A stretch of DNA of 64,000 nucleotides. Origin: Ruminococcus bicirculans (ex Wegman et al. 2014) (GTDB taxonomy: Bacteria > Bacillota > Clostridia > Oscillospirales > Ruminococcaceae). The notes below the pieces were generated by a model. The model had not been told where the DNA came from, did no database searches, and saw only the letters and a program-made list of their open reading frames with translations. The stretch's first letter is position 1. Each line of letters starts with the position of its first letter. This document shows positions 1 to 8,479 of the stretch, in pieces. The position numbers and the translations under genes were made by a program. The stretch lies in assembly GCF_000723465.1 (NCBI RefSeq), contig NZ_HF545616.1, positions 620,001 through 684,000 on the forward strand, in the 5' to 3' direction.

Positions 1-308
1 TTGACCTTTCTGTTTCTGAAAAGCTAGGCGCTATAATGGAGCTTGCCCTCACAAACGGCGGAACTGACAATGTTTCCGTTGTGGGCATAAAACCTTATCT
101 TGACGATCATGAGCTTAAAACGCTCACAGCAAAAAAGGCTGTGGAAAAGACAGTGAGCGTGCAGGATATGCTTGAAAGTAAGAAGCCTGAAAAGGCGGAA
201 GCTGTAGAGGAAAAGAAGCCTGACGAGCAGGCAAAGCTTTTCTCTGATACGGTGGACGAGCTTATGAGCCAAATGAATGAAAGTATTGACTTTTTAAAGC
301 AGATATAG
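1..308 (+). CDS. PP2C-type Ser/Thr protein phosphatase, C-terminal part
   Basis: Only the 3' end is in the window; the open frame runs in from the left edge (codons from base 3). The first residues visible, ending in a TNGGTDNVSVV motif near the former C-terminus of the catalytic domain, match the last conserved motif of PPM/PP2C phosphatases such as PrpC/Stp, which remove phosphate from Ser/Thr residues using two metal ions bound by Asp residues; the final Asp is in the DN pair. After this motif comes a charged Lys/Glu/Pro-rich tail of about 65 residues not typical of the short bacterial PrpC, so it could be a spacer. In Firmicutes these phosphatases usually pair with a PASTA kinase, which would lie outside the window. 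No terminator was seen before the next gene. Confidence 0.75.
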   Translation, partial: DLSVSEKLGAIMELALTNGGTDNVSVVGIKPYLDDHELKTLTAKKAVEKTVSVQDMLESKKPEKAEAVEEKKPDEQAKLFSDTVDELMSQMNESIDFLKQI

Positions 309-373
309 TATAATCATATATTGATATATTTTTATGATCTTAGATGTATTTTGTAATTTGGAGGAAATAAAAA

Positions 374-2065
374 ATGTTGAAAGAGTTACGTGGCTCAGAC
401 GTTATAATTGAATGTTTGCTGGAGCAGGGCGTCGATACAGTGTTCGGCTATCCGGGCGGAGCAGTTCTAAACATATATGACTCGCTGTATAAATATTCAG
501 ATAAGATACACCATGTTATCACCGCCCATGAGCAAGCTGCCTGTCATGCGGCTGACGGATATTCAAGAACAACAGGCAGAACGGGCGTTGTTATCGCAAC
601 TTCGGGTCCGGGTGCTACGAACCTTGTAACAGGTATCGCCACAGCTTATATGGATTCTATCCCTATGGTGGCTATCACAGGAAACGTAACAAGAGATCTG
701 CTTGGTCTTGACTCTTTTCAGGAGGTAGATATCTGCGGGATAACAATGCCTATCACAAAGCATAACTATATTGTGAAAGACCCTGCGGAGCTTGCTGACA
801 TTATCAGAGAAGCTTTCTATATTGCAAACGAGGGCAGAAAGGGTCCTGTTCTTATAGATATACCAAAGGATATCACAGGCGCACTTATGGTCTATGAGAA
901 GAAAGAGCCTAAGAAGGTAGTAAATCACAATCCTGAGGGCATAAACGAGGAGATAGCTGCTGCGGCAGAGCTTATAAAGAATGCTGAGAAGCCTTTTATC
1001 TACGCAGGCGGTGGAGTTGTTTCTGCTGACGCAACAGAAGAAATGGCTGAGTTCGTAAGAAAAGTGGACGCCCCTGTTTCATTGTCACTTATGGGTCAGT
1101 GCGCACTTGACAATACTAAGGACTGCTATATCGGTATGCTTGGTATGCACGGTACAAAGACAGCCGCTATGACGCTCAGCGAATGTGACCTTATGATAGT
1201 TCTTGGCTCGAGATTTTCCGACAGAGTTCTTTGCAACGCTAAGACATTTGCAAAGGATAAGAAGATCATACATATTGATATAGACCCTGCCGAGATAGGC
1301 AAGAATATCGACGTTTACAGCCATGTTACTGGGGACGTTAAGTATATCCTTGCAAAGCTTTGCGAGCTGCTTCCTGATATGAAGCACGAGGCTTGGATGA
1401 ATACTGTTATGGATTGGAAAAAGCAGTATGCACTGAGAATGGTGCCTATCGAGAGCGAGGACGAGGTGCTTCCGCAGGACGTTATCGAGGAGCTTGACAG
1501 ACTTACAGACGGCAAGGCTATCATCTCCACAGAAGTCGGTCAGCATCAGATGTGGGCTGCACAGTATTATAACTTCAAGTGTCCAAGAAGCTTTGCTTCA
1601 AGCGGCGGACTTGGTACAATGGGCTACGGCTTTGGCGCAGGAATGGGCGCAAAGGTGGGCAACCCTGACAGAACAGTAGTAAACATCGCAGGCGACGGAA
1701 GCTTCTTCATGAACTGCAACGAGCTTTCTTCACTTGCAAAGCATAAGATACCGCTTATTGAGCTTGTTTTCGAGAATGACGTTCTCGGAATGGTAAGACA
1801 GTGGCAAAGACTTTTCTACGGCAAGAGATTTTCTCAGACTAACATTGAAAGAGGAACAGACCTTATGAAGCTTGCCGACGCATTTGGCGTTGAGGGCATA
1901 AGGATAACAAAGAAATCCGAGATAAAGCCGATGCTTGAAAAGGTACTCAAATGCGGTAAGCCTTGCCTTGTGGATGTTATCATCAACAAGGATATAAACG
2001 TTCTTCCAATGGTACCTGCCGGCGCAGACGTTTCACAGCCGATAATGAATATCGAACTTGATTAA
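374..2065 (+). CDS. ilvB: Acetolactate synthase large subunit (biosynthetic type)
   Basis: Thiamine-diphosphate enzyme that joins two pyruvates to acetolactate, or pyruvate and 2-ketobutyrate to acetohydroxybutyrate, the first common step to valine, leucine and isoleucine. At 563 residues it has the usual length. Visible landmarks: the FGYPGGAVLNIYD start of the PYR domain, the catalytic Glu in TAHEQAA near residue 55, the ATSGPGATN segment, and the GDGSFFMNCNE thiamine/Mg motif near residue 440. A strong GGAGG site at 361-365 sets the start. No ilvN regulatory subunit follows; the next gene is an unrelated membrane protein, so the small subunit must be elsewhere or absent. The 65-base leader shows no T-box or leader peptide. 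Confidence 0.93.
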   Translation: MLKELRGSDVIIECLLEQGVDTVFGYPGGAVLNIYDSLYKYSDKIHHVITAHEQAACHAADGYSRTTGRTGVVIATSGPGATNLVTGIATAYMDSIPMVAITGNVTRDLLGLDSFQEVDICGITMPITKHNYIVKDPAELADIIREAFYIANEGRKGPVLIDIPKDITGALMVYEKKEPKKVVNHNPEGINEEIAAAAELIKNAEKPFIYAGGGVVSADATEEMAEFVRKVDAPVSLSLMGQCALDNTKDCYIGMLGMHGTKTAAMTLSECDLMIVLGSRFSDRVLCNAKTFAKDKKIIHIDIDPAEIGKNIDVYSHVTGDVKYILAKLCELLPDMKHEAWMNTVMDWKKQYALRMVPIESEDEVLPQDVIEELDRLTDGKAIISTEVGQHQMWAAQYYNFKCPRSFASSGGLGTMGYGFGAGMGAKVGNPDRTVVNIAGDGSFFMNCNELSSLAKHKIPLIELVFENDVLGMVRQWQRLFYGKRFSQTNIERGTDLMKLADAFGVEGIRITKKSEIKPMLEKVLKCGKPCLVDVIINKDINVLPMVPAGADVSQPIMNIELD

Positions 2066-2091
2066 GAAATCGAAATATAGGGGGTAATAAA

Positions 2092-2670
2092 ATGGTAAAA
2101 TATCCAAATGCCGCAAGCGATATCAAAAAGGTGTTTCTGGCAAAGATCATAGGTGTTATAGGAGTTCCGCTTGCTTTTATACCGGGGATAGGCGCACTTC
2201 TTTTGATGACTTGTACCGTAGCCGCAACTATTTTCAATGTATGGGGAATACTTGAAGCTTCAAAAGACCATAATGGTTATCAGACAGCTCTTGTTTTCAC
2301 AGTGGCTGATCTTATCTTTTCAATAGTTGACACATTTATTGACAATAATGCGATATCAAGTGTTCTGAGTTTTGCTGGCAATGTAATGAACATAGCAGTG
2401 CTTTACTATATCTGTAAATCAACAGGCGACCTGCTCAGGGACGTGAAGAACTACGGCCTTGCAAACAAGGGCGACCATGTGTGGAATGTAAACAAGACCT
2501 GCCTTATTGTCATGGCAGTGTGCCTTGTTGTGGCGTTTATCCCGATATTGAACATTCTCGCCGCATTTACAACATTGGTGGTGCTTGTTGTAACTATCTA
2601 TGCGTCTGTGGTATATCTGATCTATCTCTATCAGAGCGGACAGTATCTCAGCCTTAACACTAATTTCTAA
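2092..2670 (+). CDS. Integral membrane protein of unknown function
   Basis: I do not recognise a family. The 192-residue product has five to six hydrophobic segments: a pair near residues 18-50, one near 68-85, one near 92-108, and two long ones near 134-180, with a short basic N-terminus and hydrophilic loops containing DLLRDVKNYGLANKGDHVW. A GGGGG ribosome site sits 8-9 bases before the ATG. It starts 26 bases after ilvB and is followed by a clear hairpin terminator at 2680-2713, so it may be the last gene of a two-gene unit with ilvB. No enzyme motif was seen. Confidence 0.7.
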   Translation: MVKYPNAASDIKKVFLAKIIGVIGVPLAFIPGIGALLLMTCTVAATIFNVWGILEASKDHNGYQTALVFTVADLIFSIVDTFIDNNAISSVLSFAGNVMNIAVLYYICKSTGDLLRDVKNYGLANKGDHVWNVNKTCLIVMAVCLVVAFIPILNILAAFTTLVVLVVTIYASVVYLIYLYQSGQYLSLNTNF

Positions 2671-2679
2671 GCGATTTGA

Positions 2680-2713
2680 GAGCTGTACGGCAAAGGCTGT
2701 ACAGCTCGTTTTT
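2680..2713 (+). terminator. Rho-independent terminator after the membrane protein gene
   Basis: Nine-base arms GAGCTGTAC (2680-2688) and GTACAGCTC (2699-2707) pair perfectly around a 10-base loop and are followed by GTTTTT. Confidence 0.85.
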
Positions 2714-2727
2714 GTAAGGAGAAACTA

Positions 2728-3882
2728 ATGAAATTTACAAAAAAATTCAAAGAAAATGCAGCCCTTGTGGTTCTTGGCGTAGTGCTTTTTTGGGGATTGA
2801 CCAACTATGACAAGTTTTTTAGACTTCTGGGCGTAATGATTGGGGTCTTGAAGCCTGTTATATTTGGCTGTATAATCGCATTTATCCTGAATGTGCCAAT
2901 GTCAGGCATTGAAAAGAGGCTTTTTAAGAAGCCTAAAAAAGAGAAATATGCCAAAACTGTGGAAACGCTGAAAAGACCATGCTCGATAGTGCTGACCTTT
3001 CTGCTTTGCCTAGGCGTTGTGGCACTTGTGTGCTGGCTTATTATCCCTGCACTCATAAAGACTTTCTCTCAGCTTTCAGACGATATCCCTGTGCTTATTT
3101 CAAATATTTCCAACAAGCTCAACAATTCCCCTGAGATAGCAGGGTGGCTTGACAGAATGAATATAAGCACTGCTGATATTATCGATAAGGTTACAAGCTG
3201 GCTGAAAGACGGCGTTGTGATTTTGAACACACTCAGTTCAACAGTAAGCTTTGTGACAGATCTTTTCTCAGGTCTTGTGAACTTCTTCTTGGGAATTTGC
3301 TTTGCAGTCTATATGCTTGCCGCAAAAGAGCGGCTCAAAGACCTGTGCAAGCGCATAAGCTGTGCTTTTCTCAGCAATCGTATCACCGACCGTATAAGCC
3401 GTATATGCCGTCGCTCTATCGACACTTTTGCGAACTTTCTTGTGGGTCAGACCACGGAAGCCATTATCCTCGGCTCCCTTTGCGGTATTGGTATGGCTAT
3501 CTTCCGCTTCCCGAATGCGGTGCTTATTGCCATACTCGTTGCCTGCACTGCACTTATCCCTATTGTGGGAGCTTTTCTTGGCTATGTGGTGGGCTTCCTG
3601 CTTATATGCGTGACGGATTTCAAGCAGGCTGTGCTGTTTTTGTTGTTCATGTTCATTATTCAGGCTATTGAGGGCAATCTTATCTATCCAAAGGTGGTAG
3701 GAAACTCGGTTGGTCTGCCGTCACTATGGACACTTTTTGCTATCACCATAGGCGGAAACCTCTTTGGCATATTCGGAATGTTCATCGCTGTTCCTGTGTT
3801 CTCTGTTATATACTGCACTCTCGGAGAGGTAGTCAACTACAGAAATGAAAAGAGAGCTGTCAAGGTGGAGGACATATCATAA
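2728..3882 (+). CDS. AI-2E family transporter / YtvI-PerM-like permease
   Basis: Membrane protein of the AI-2E exporter-like superfamily (TqsA, YtvI, PerM). Members have seven or eight transmembrane segments; some export autoinducer-2, while others such as YtvI work in sporulation or Na+/H+ exchange, so the substrate cannot be named. Visible features: two N-terminal hydrophobic helices with VLKPVIFGCIIAFILNVP, a large middle hydrophilic domain, and the diagnostic C-terminal block with IQAIEGNLIYPKVVGNSVGLP (first 20 residues used) and GGNLFGIFGMFIAVPVF. Length 384 is slightly longer than the family norm of about 350. An AAGGAG ribosome site precedes the ATG. It stands alone between terminators. 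Confidence 0.85.
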   Translation: MKFTKKFKENAALVVLGVVLFWGLTNYDKFFRLLGVMIGVLKPVIFGCIIAFILNVPMSGIEKRLFKKPKKEKYAKTVETLKRPCSIVLTFLLCLGVVALVCWLIIPALIKTFSQLSDDIPVLISNISNKLNNSPEIAGWLDRMNISTADIIDKVTSWLKDGVVILNTLSSTVSFVTDLFSGLVNFFLGICFAVYMLAAKERLKDLCKRISCAFLSNRITDRISRICRRSIDTFANFLVGQTTEAIILGSLCGIGMAIFRFPNAVLIAILVACTALIPIVGAFLGYVVGFLLICVTDFKQAVLFLLFMFIIQAIEGNLIYPKVVGNSVGLPSLWTLFAITIGGNLFGIFGMFIAVPVFSVIYCTLGEVVNYRNEKRAVKVEDIS

Positions 3883-3895
3883 TAAAATAGTCCGT

Positions 3896-4050
3896 ACAAA
3901 AAAGGCTGCATAATTTCGTGCAAACTTGAGCTTATTGACAACGTCCTAAATAAGCGGGACGTCGAGGGCGCCGTCCCCTACAATTTATGTAAATATGCTG
4001 TTCATATGTAGGGGCGACCTCAGGTCACCCATTTATTATAGTTTTTCGAC
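3896..4050. repeat. Small dispersed intergenic repeat inserted beside a terminator
   Basis: This stretch separates two copies of the motif ACAAAAAAGGCTGCA..TTTCGTGCA (3896-3922 and 4052-4078). Between them lie GGGACGTCGAGGGCGCCGTC and CCCTACA (3956-3982) and, 22 bases on, the partly inverted TGTAGGGGCGACC, so the block has imperfect inverted ends like a small non-coding mobile repeat. The first half recurs at 12471-12508. The duplicated terminator flank may be a target duplication or part of the repeat. Confidence 0.5.
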
Positions 4051-4054
4051 ACAC

Positions 4055-4085
4055 AAAAAAGGCTGCACAGTTTCGTGCAGCCTTT
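4055..4085. terminator. Bidirectional terminator between AI-2E and hydA genes
   Basis: Perfect 11-base arms AAAGGCTGCAC (4058-4068) and GTGCAGCCTTT (4075-4085) around ATAGTTTC-like loop bases, with a run of A on the left that is a T run on the minus strand. It serves the leftward hydCBA transcript and probably also stops reading from the right-going gene. Confidence 0.85.
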
Positions 4086-4104
4086 CGCTATTTATGCTAT
4101 TTTG

Positions 4105-5784
4105 TTATTTTACATAGCTTACATGAAGCAGTTCATGCTCTCTGCCCTTGAGGATACCCTCGTAAAGCTTATCCATAAGTGGATTTTCTTCTGAACGCTT
4201 CAAAGTGCAAAGCTTGTCAGCATTGTAAAGATTAACACTGCGCTCTTTCTTCTCGTCGATAGTAGCCTTTGGCTGACCAGCGCCGCCTATACAGCCGTTT
4301 GGACAAGCCATAACTTCGATAAGGTCGAAATGCTCGCCAGCTTTCATTCTGTTCATTATGACCTCAACATTGCGAAGTCCGTTTACAACGCAGACCTTGA
4401 TAGCTTTGTCACCAAGAGGTACTTCAAGCTCTTTTATGCCCTCGAAGCCTCTTACGCCCTCGAATGCAAGATTTCTCAGGGAAGCAAGTGACTTGTCTGT
4501 GGAAACACGTCTGATAACTGCTTCTGTTACACCGCCTGTTACACCAAAGATAACACCTGCGCCTGTCATAGTTCCGAACGGCATATCAACAGCTTCCGGC
4601 TCTATCTCGTTGAACACGATACCGGCTTCTTTTATCATCATGATAAGCTCCTGAGTGGTGATGACAAAATCAACCAACGGTTTGCCGTTCTCGTCCTTGA
4701 ACTCATCTCTTGCGGCTTCGCCCTTTTTGGCAGTGCAAGGCATAACAGCAACAGAAAGTATCTTCTTGCCCTCGCCCTTGAACTTCTCGTTTATTACGGA
4801 AGCAAACATCTGCATTGGTGAGCGGCAAGTGGAAATGTTAGGCAGTATCTCAGGATACTCGTTCTCAGCATACTTTATCCATGCAGGACAGCATGATGTG
4901 AACAGCGGGAGCTTTCCGCCGTTTGCAAGCCTGTCTGCAAACTCCTTTGACTCCTCCATAACAGTGAGGTCTGCGGCTGTTGAGGTGTCAAAAATGTAGT
5001 TGAAACCTATTCTTCTAAGTGCTGCAACTATCTTGCCCATAACGTTCTCACCGTTGTAGCCGAACTCTTTTGCCACTGCAACTCTTACAGCCGGAGCTAC
5101 CTGAGCCACTGCAATAGTGTCCTCCTGATTAAGCTCTTTCCAAAGCCTGTGGCTGTCGTTCTTTATGATTATAGCGCCTGTTGGACAGACTGCCGCACAC
5201 TGACCGCAGCCAACGCAGTTTGAATCGCCTATAGGCTTGTCAAATGAGCAGGCAACCTTCATTTTTGAGCCTCTGAATGCAAAATCTATTGCACCAACGT
5301 TCTGTACCTCGTTGCACACTCTTACACAGTCACCGCAGAGGATACACTTGTTGGCGTCCCTGGTGATAGATACGGAAGAATCATCGATACAAGGCTTGGA
5401 CTTTGGATTGTCAAAACGTACCCTGTGGATATCAAATCTTGCGGCAAGCTCCTGCAATTTGCACTTGCCGTTTTTATCGCAGGTCGTACATTCGCCGCAG
5501 TGATTTGAAAGAAGAAGTTCCAATATCATCTTGCGGTATTTTCTCAGCCTTGGTGTGTTTGTGTATATCTCCATACCGTTTCTCGGAGGAGTTGAGCAAG
5601 CGGCTTCCATGCCACCCCACTTGTTTTCCACCATGCACATTCTGCAGGCACCGTATACTGAAAGCTCAGAATAGTAACAGAATGTAGGAAGCTCGATGCC
5701 TGCCTTTCTGATAAGCTCAAGCAGATTTTTTTCACCGTTTATAGCAACGGGGATATTGTCGATTATCATAAACTCTTTATTCAT
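4105..5784 (-). CDS. hydA: [FeFe] hydrogenase catalytic subunit of HydABC
   Basis: Catalytic subunit of a cytoplasmic [FeFe] hydrogenase that makes H2 from protons, very likely the bifurcating trimer that oxidises NADH and reduced ferredoxin together. Domains in order: plant-type [2Fe-2S] (Cys 36, 47, 50, 63), a His-Cys3 cluster site (residues 95-108), two [4Fe-4S] sites (Cys 147-157 and 190-200), then the H domain with TSCCPAW (about 297), MPCTAKKGE (about 348) and ACPNGCIGGAGQP (about 493), which hold the H cluster. I chose ATG at 5784: it has a GGAGG site upstream and lies 8 bases after the hydB stop; a 23-residue upstream extension overlapping hydB is not plausible. The L3 motif has ACPNGC where many enzymes have ACPGGC. 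Maturases HydEFG are not in the window. Confidence 0.95.
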   Translation of the reverse strand: MNKEFMIIDNIPVAINGEKNLLELIRKAGIELPTFCYYSELSVYGACRMCMVENKWGGMEAACSTPPRNGMEIYTNTPRLRKYRKMILELLLSNHCGECTTCDKNGKCKLQELAARFDIHRVRFDNPKSKPCIDDSSVSITRDANKCILCGDCVRVCNEVQNVGAIDFAFRGSKMKVACSFDKPIGDSNCVGCGQCAAVCPTGAIIIKNDSHRLWKELNQEDTIAVAQVAPAVRVAVAKEFGYNGENVMGKIVAALRRIGFNYIFDTSTAADLTVMEESKEFADRLANGGKLPLFTSCCPAWIKYAENEYPEILPNISTCRSPMQMFASVINEKFKGEGKKILSVAVMPCTAKKGEAARDEFKDENGKPLVDFVITTQELIMMIKEAGIVFNEIEPEAVDMPFGTMTGAGVIFGVTGGVTEAVIRRVSTDKSLASLRNLAFEGVRGFEGIKELEVPLGDKAIKVCVVNGLRNVEVIMNRMKAGEHFDLIEVMACPNGCIGGAGQPKATIDEKKERSVNLYNADKLCTLKRSEENPLMDKLYEGILKGREHELLHVSYVK

Positions 5785-5792
5785 AGCTAAAA

Positions 5793-7685
5793 TTAAACCT
5801 CCTTGACAGCTTTGAAATGGCAGTTGGAAATACAAGCTCCGCACTTTATGCACTTAGAGGTGTCGATCTTGAACGGCTTTTTGATCTCGCCGCTGATCGC
5901 ACCCACAGGACAGACTCTTGAACACTTTGAACAGCCCTTGCATATCTCAGGGTCGATCTGATATGTCACAAGCTTCTTGCAGTTGCCTGATGGACACTTC
6001 TTATCTCTTATGTGAGCTTCATATTCCTCACGGAAGTTCTTTATTGTAGATACAACAGGGAATGCAGCCGTCTTTCCAAGACCGCAGAGAGCAGTTGAGG
6101 AGATAGTGTCGGCAAGCTCAAGAAGCAGTTCGATATCCCCCTCCTGACCGTTACCATTTACGATACGCTCAAGTATCTCAAGCATTCTCTTTGTACCCTC
6201 ACGGCACGGAACGCACTTTCCGCAGGACTCGTTCTGGGTGAAATTCATGAAAAATCTTGCAACTTCTACCATACAGGACTTATCGTCCATAACAACAAGT
6301 CCGCCTGAGCCGATCATAGCACCGACTTTTTTCAGCGAGTCAAAGTCAAGCTGGATATCGAGGTTAGGTGTAACAAGACAGCCGCCTGACGGACCGCCTA
6401 TCTGGACAGCCTTGAACTTTCCGTCACCTCTCATGCCACCGCCGATATCGAATATTACCTTTCTGAGAGAAGTTCCCATTGGCACTTCAATAAGACCGGT
6501 GTTCGAGATGTTGCCAGTAAGAGCGAAAGCCTTTGTTCCGGGGGAGTTCTCAGGGCCTATGCTCCTGAACCATTTTGCACCGTTGTTGATGATAACAGGC
6601 ACGTTAGCCAGCGTTTCAACGTTGTTGAGAACAGTAGGCTCGTTGAAAAGACCATGTTCAACAGTTCTTGGCGGCTTAACTCTAGGCATACCTCTCTTGC
6701 CCTCGATAGAAGCCGTCAGGGCAGAGCCTTCACCGCAAACAAATGCGCCTGCACCACGGTTTATATGTATTCTGAATGAGTAATCTGTGCCGAGTATATT
6801 GTCACCAAGCAGACCAAACTGCTCAGCCTGTGCGATCGCACCTTTAAGACGTGATACTGCCAGCGGATATTCCGCACGAACGTAGATATATCCCTCTTTT
6901 GCGCCTGTTGCGATACCGGCTATCATCATGCCTTCAAGAAGTCTGTGTGGGTCGCCCTCCATGATAGAACGATCCATAAATGCGCCAGGGTCGCCCTCGT
7001 CACCATTGCAGACTATGTATTTTGTAGGGCTTTTCTGCTTTGCAACGCTTGTCCACTTTCTGCCAAGAGGGAATCCTCCGCCTCCACGTCCACGAAGATT
7101 AGATTCTGTCATTTCGTTGAGGATATCCTCAGGTGACATATTGAGAAGTGCCTTTTCAAAGGCTCTGTAGCCGCCTATAGCAAGATATTCCTTTATGGAA
7201 GTAGCGTCAATGTGGCCGCAGTGTTCAAGGACGATACGCTGCTGCATCTTATAGAATGGTATTTCTGACTGCTGGCGATATATTTCACCGTTTTTCTTGT
7301 AGCACAGTCTTTCAACGCACTCGCCATTGCAGATAGTCTTGTCAACTATCTCGTCAACATCGTCAAGCTTTACCTTAGTGTAAAGCCAACCCTCCGGCTC
7401 TATTCTAACAAGTGGACCCATTTCGCAGAAGCCGTGACAGCCGCTTCTTTTTACACCGATAGCGCCTTCGTGGATATCATCATCATGTGGCTCGTCAGCA
7501 AGTGCTACCACGCACTCCAATCCCTTTGCGGAGATAGTTTCTATAAGCTTCTGGTATATGTTCAGCGAACCGCCTGCAACACAGCCTGTACCTGCGCAAA
7601 CAAGCACTTTTCTAGCCTGCTTGTCAACAAGCTTACCATACTGTTCACGGGCGTTGTCAAGATCGTATTTCGTTTTCAGCAGCAT
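5793..7685 (-). CDS. hydB: NADH-binding flavoprotein subunit of HydABC hydrogenase
   Basis: NuoF-like subunit carrying FMN, which takes electrons from NADH and is the proposed bifurcation centre in HydABC complexes. At 630 residues it has the long HydB layout: an N-terminal thioredoxin-like [2Fe-2S] domain (CAGTGC near 31, GCHGFCEMG near 84), the FMN/NADH domain with GRGGGGFPLGRKW near residue 198 and NGDEGDPGAFMDR near 230, an SLBB region, the SCGKCVPCREG iron-sulfur motif near 485, and two C-terminal ferredoxin-like CxxCxxCxxxC clusters (575-625). The C-terminal ferredoxin domain separates HydB from plain NuoF. The start is one base after the hydC stop, and the stop is 8 bases before hydA, so the three genes form a tight operon. 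Confidence 0.95.
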   Translation of the reverse strand: MLLKTKYDLDNAREQYGKLVDKQARKVLVCAGTGCVAGGSLNIYQKLIETISAKGLECVVALADEPHDDDIHEGAIGVKRSGCHGFCEMGPLVRIEPEGWLYTKVKLDDVDEIVDKTICNGECVERLCYKKNGEIYRQQSEIPFYKMQQRIVLEHCGHIDATSIKEYLAIGGYRAFEKALLNMSPEDILNEMTESNLRGRGGGGFPLGRKWTSVAKQKSPTKYIVCNGDEGDPGAFMDRSIMEGDPHRLLEGMMIAGIATGAKEGYIYVRAEYPLAVSRLKGAIAQAEQFGLLGDNILGTDYSFRIHINRGAGAFVCGEGSALTASIEGKRGMPRVKPPRTVEHGLFNEPTVLNNVETLANVPVIINNGAKWFRSIGPENSPGTKAFALTGNISNTGLIEVPMGTSLRKVIFDIGGGMRGDGKFKAVQIGGPSGGCLVTPNLDIQLDFDSLKKVGAMIGSGGLVVMDDKSCMVEVARFFMNFTQNESCGKCVPCREGTKRMLEILERIVNGNGQEGDIELLLELADTISSTALCGLGKTAAFPVVSTIKNFREEYEAHIRDKKCPSGNCKKLVTYQIDPEICKGCSKCSRVCPVGAISGEIKKPFKIDTSKCIKCGACISNCHFKAVKEV

Positions 7686-7686
7686 A

Positions 7687-8163
7687 TTATTCAGCCTCCT
7701 TTTCTCTCAGTTCCTTAAGCAGAGCCGCAGCCTTGTCAGGATTCATCTCAGGGTGAACAACATCATTCACAGTGAGAACAGGGGCAAGTCCACAAGCACC
7801 AAGACATGAAACAGTTTCCACAGTGAACATCAGATCGTCAGTGGTGGTTTTCTTCTCGCTAAGACCAAGCTCTCCTCTGAGATATTCGAGAATAGGTATA
7901 GATTTTCTTACATGACAGGCAGTGCCGTCACAACATTTGATAACGTATTTGCCCTTTGGCTCGAGAGAAAAATTCTCATAAAAGGTCGCAACGCTGTATA
8001 TTCTTGCTTCGCCTGTGCCAAGCTTTTTTGCAAGATATGGGAATATTTCCTTTGGAAGATAGTGATATATCTCCTGAATATCCTGCAATATGGCTATGAC
8101 CGCTGTTTTTTCATGATTTTCAAGAATTTTGTCGATCGGTGAATAATCAAATTCTTTTGTCAT
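7687..8163 (-). CDS. hydC: NuoE-like [2Fe-2S] subunit of HydABC hydrogenase
   Basis: Thioredoxin-fold [2Fe-2S] protein of 158 residues, the usual size for NuoE/HydC. It relays electrons within the NADH-dependent hydrogenase. The four cluster Cys are seen in CDGTACHVR (near 79-84) and SCLGACG (near 119-123). The N-terminal helical part, with YLPKEIFPYLAKKL and YSVATFYENFSLEP, matches the family. The ATG at 8163 has GGAGGA 8-9 bases upstream. It is first in the hydCBA operon, and a dyad and possible promoter lie just upstream (8181-8216). Confidence 0.94.
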   Translation of the reverse strand: MTKEFDYSPIDKILENHEKTAVIAILQDIQEIYHYLPKEIFPYLAKKLGTGEARIYSVATFYENFSLEPKGKYVIKCCDGTACHVRKSIPILEYLRGELGLSEKKTTTDDLMFTVETVSCLGACGLAPVLTVNDVVHPEMNPDKAAALLKELREKEAE

Positions 8164-8180
8164 AAAATTTCCTCCATATA

Positions 8181-8229
8181 ATTAAAGTTAAATTTGATTA
8201 CAAAGTCAATAATCAAGACATACTGTCAA
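8181..8229 (-). promoter_or_regulatory. Dyad symmetry and -35-like boxes upstream of hydCBA
   Basis: On the minus strand a perfect dyad TTGATTA-N9-TAATCAA (8194-8216) overlaps a TTGACT-N17-TTTAAT promoter-like pair (-35 at 8204-8209, -10 at 8181-8186). Transcription from that pair would begin inside the ribosome site, so the real promoter may instead use TTGACA at 8224-8229 or lie further up. The dyad is a candidate operator. Its spacing does not fit the usual Rex site, so no regulator is named. Confidence 0.4.
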
Positions 8230-8360
8230 CTATAATTATATACTATATGACACAAAAAGAATAATGTTTTTATTTACATGGGCTATATATAATTAGAATA
8301 AGCATTGACTAACTTGTAGAAATACACATAAACGAAAACGTTTATATAGTTATAATGCAT

Positions 8361-8390
8361 AAAAAATCGAGCCATTTCTCAATGACTCGA
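8361..8390 (-). terminator. Terminator of birA
   Basis: Read on the minus strand, ten-base arms TCGAGTCATT and AATGGCTCGA (one wobble pair) close on a GAGA loop and are followed by TTTTTT. It lies 90 bases after the birA stop. The rest of 8230-8479 is AT-rich and shows no further gene. Confidence 0.85.
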
Positions 8391-8479
8391 CCTGCTGATA
8401 CTATTTGATAAACTGAATTAATTATAAAAAATCATAGCCGTTTGTTTCATTAGATATACCTAACATTTCGTATATTATG

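Noticed and set aside
309-373. T-box or leader peptide control of ilvB
   Set aside because: The leader is only 65 bases and has no stem structure or run of branched-chain codons.
5785-5853. N-terminal extension of HydA
   Set aside because: It overlaps the end of hydB and is not part of the [2Fe-2S] domain; a ribosome site supports the ATG at 5784.
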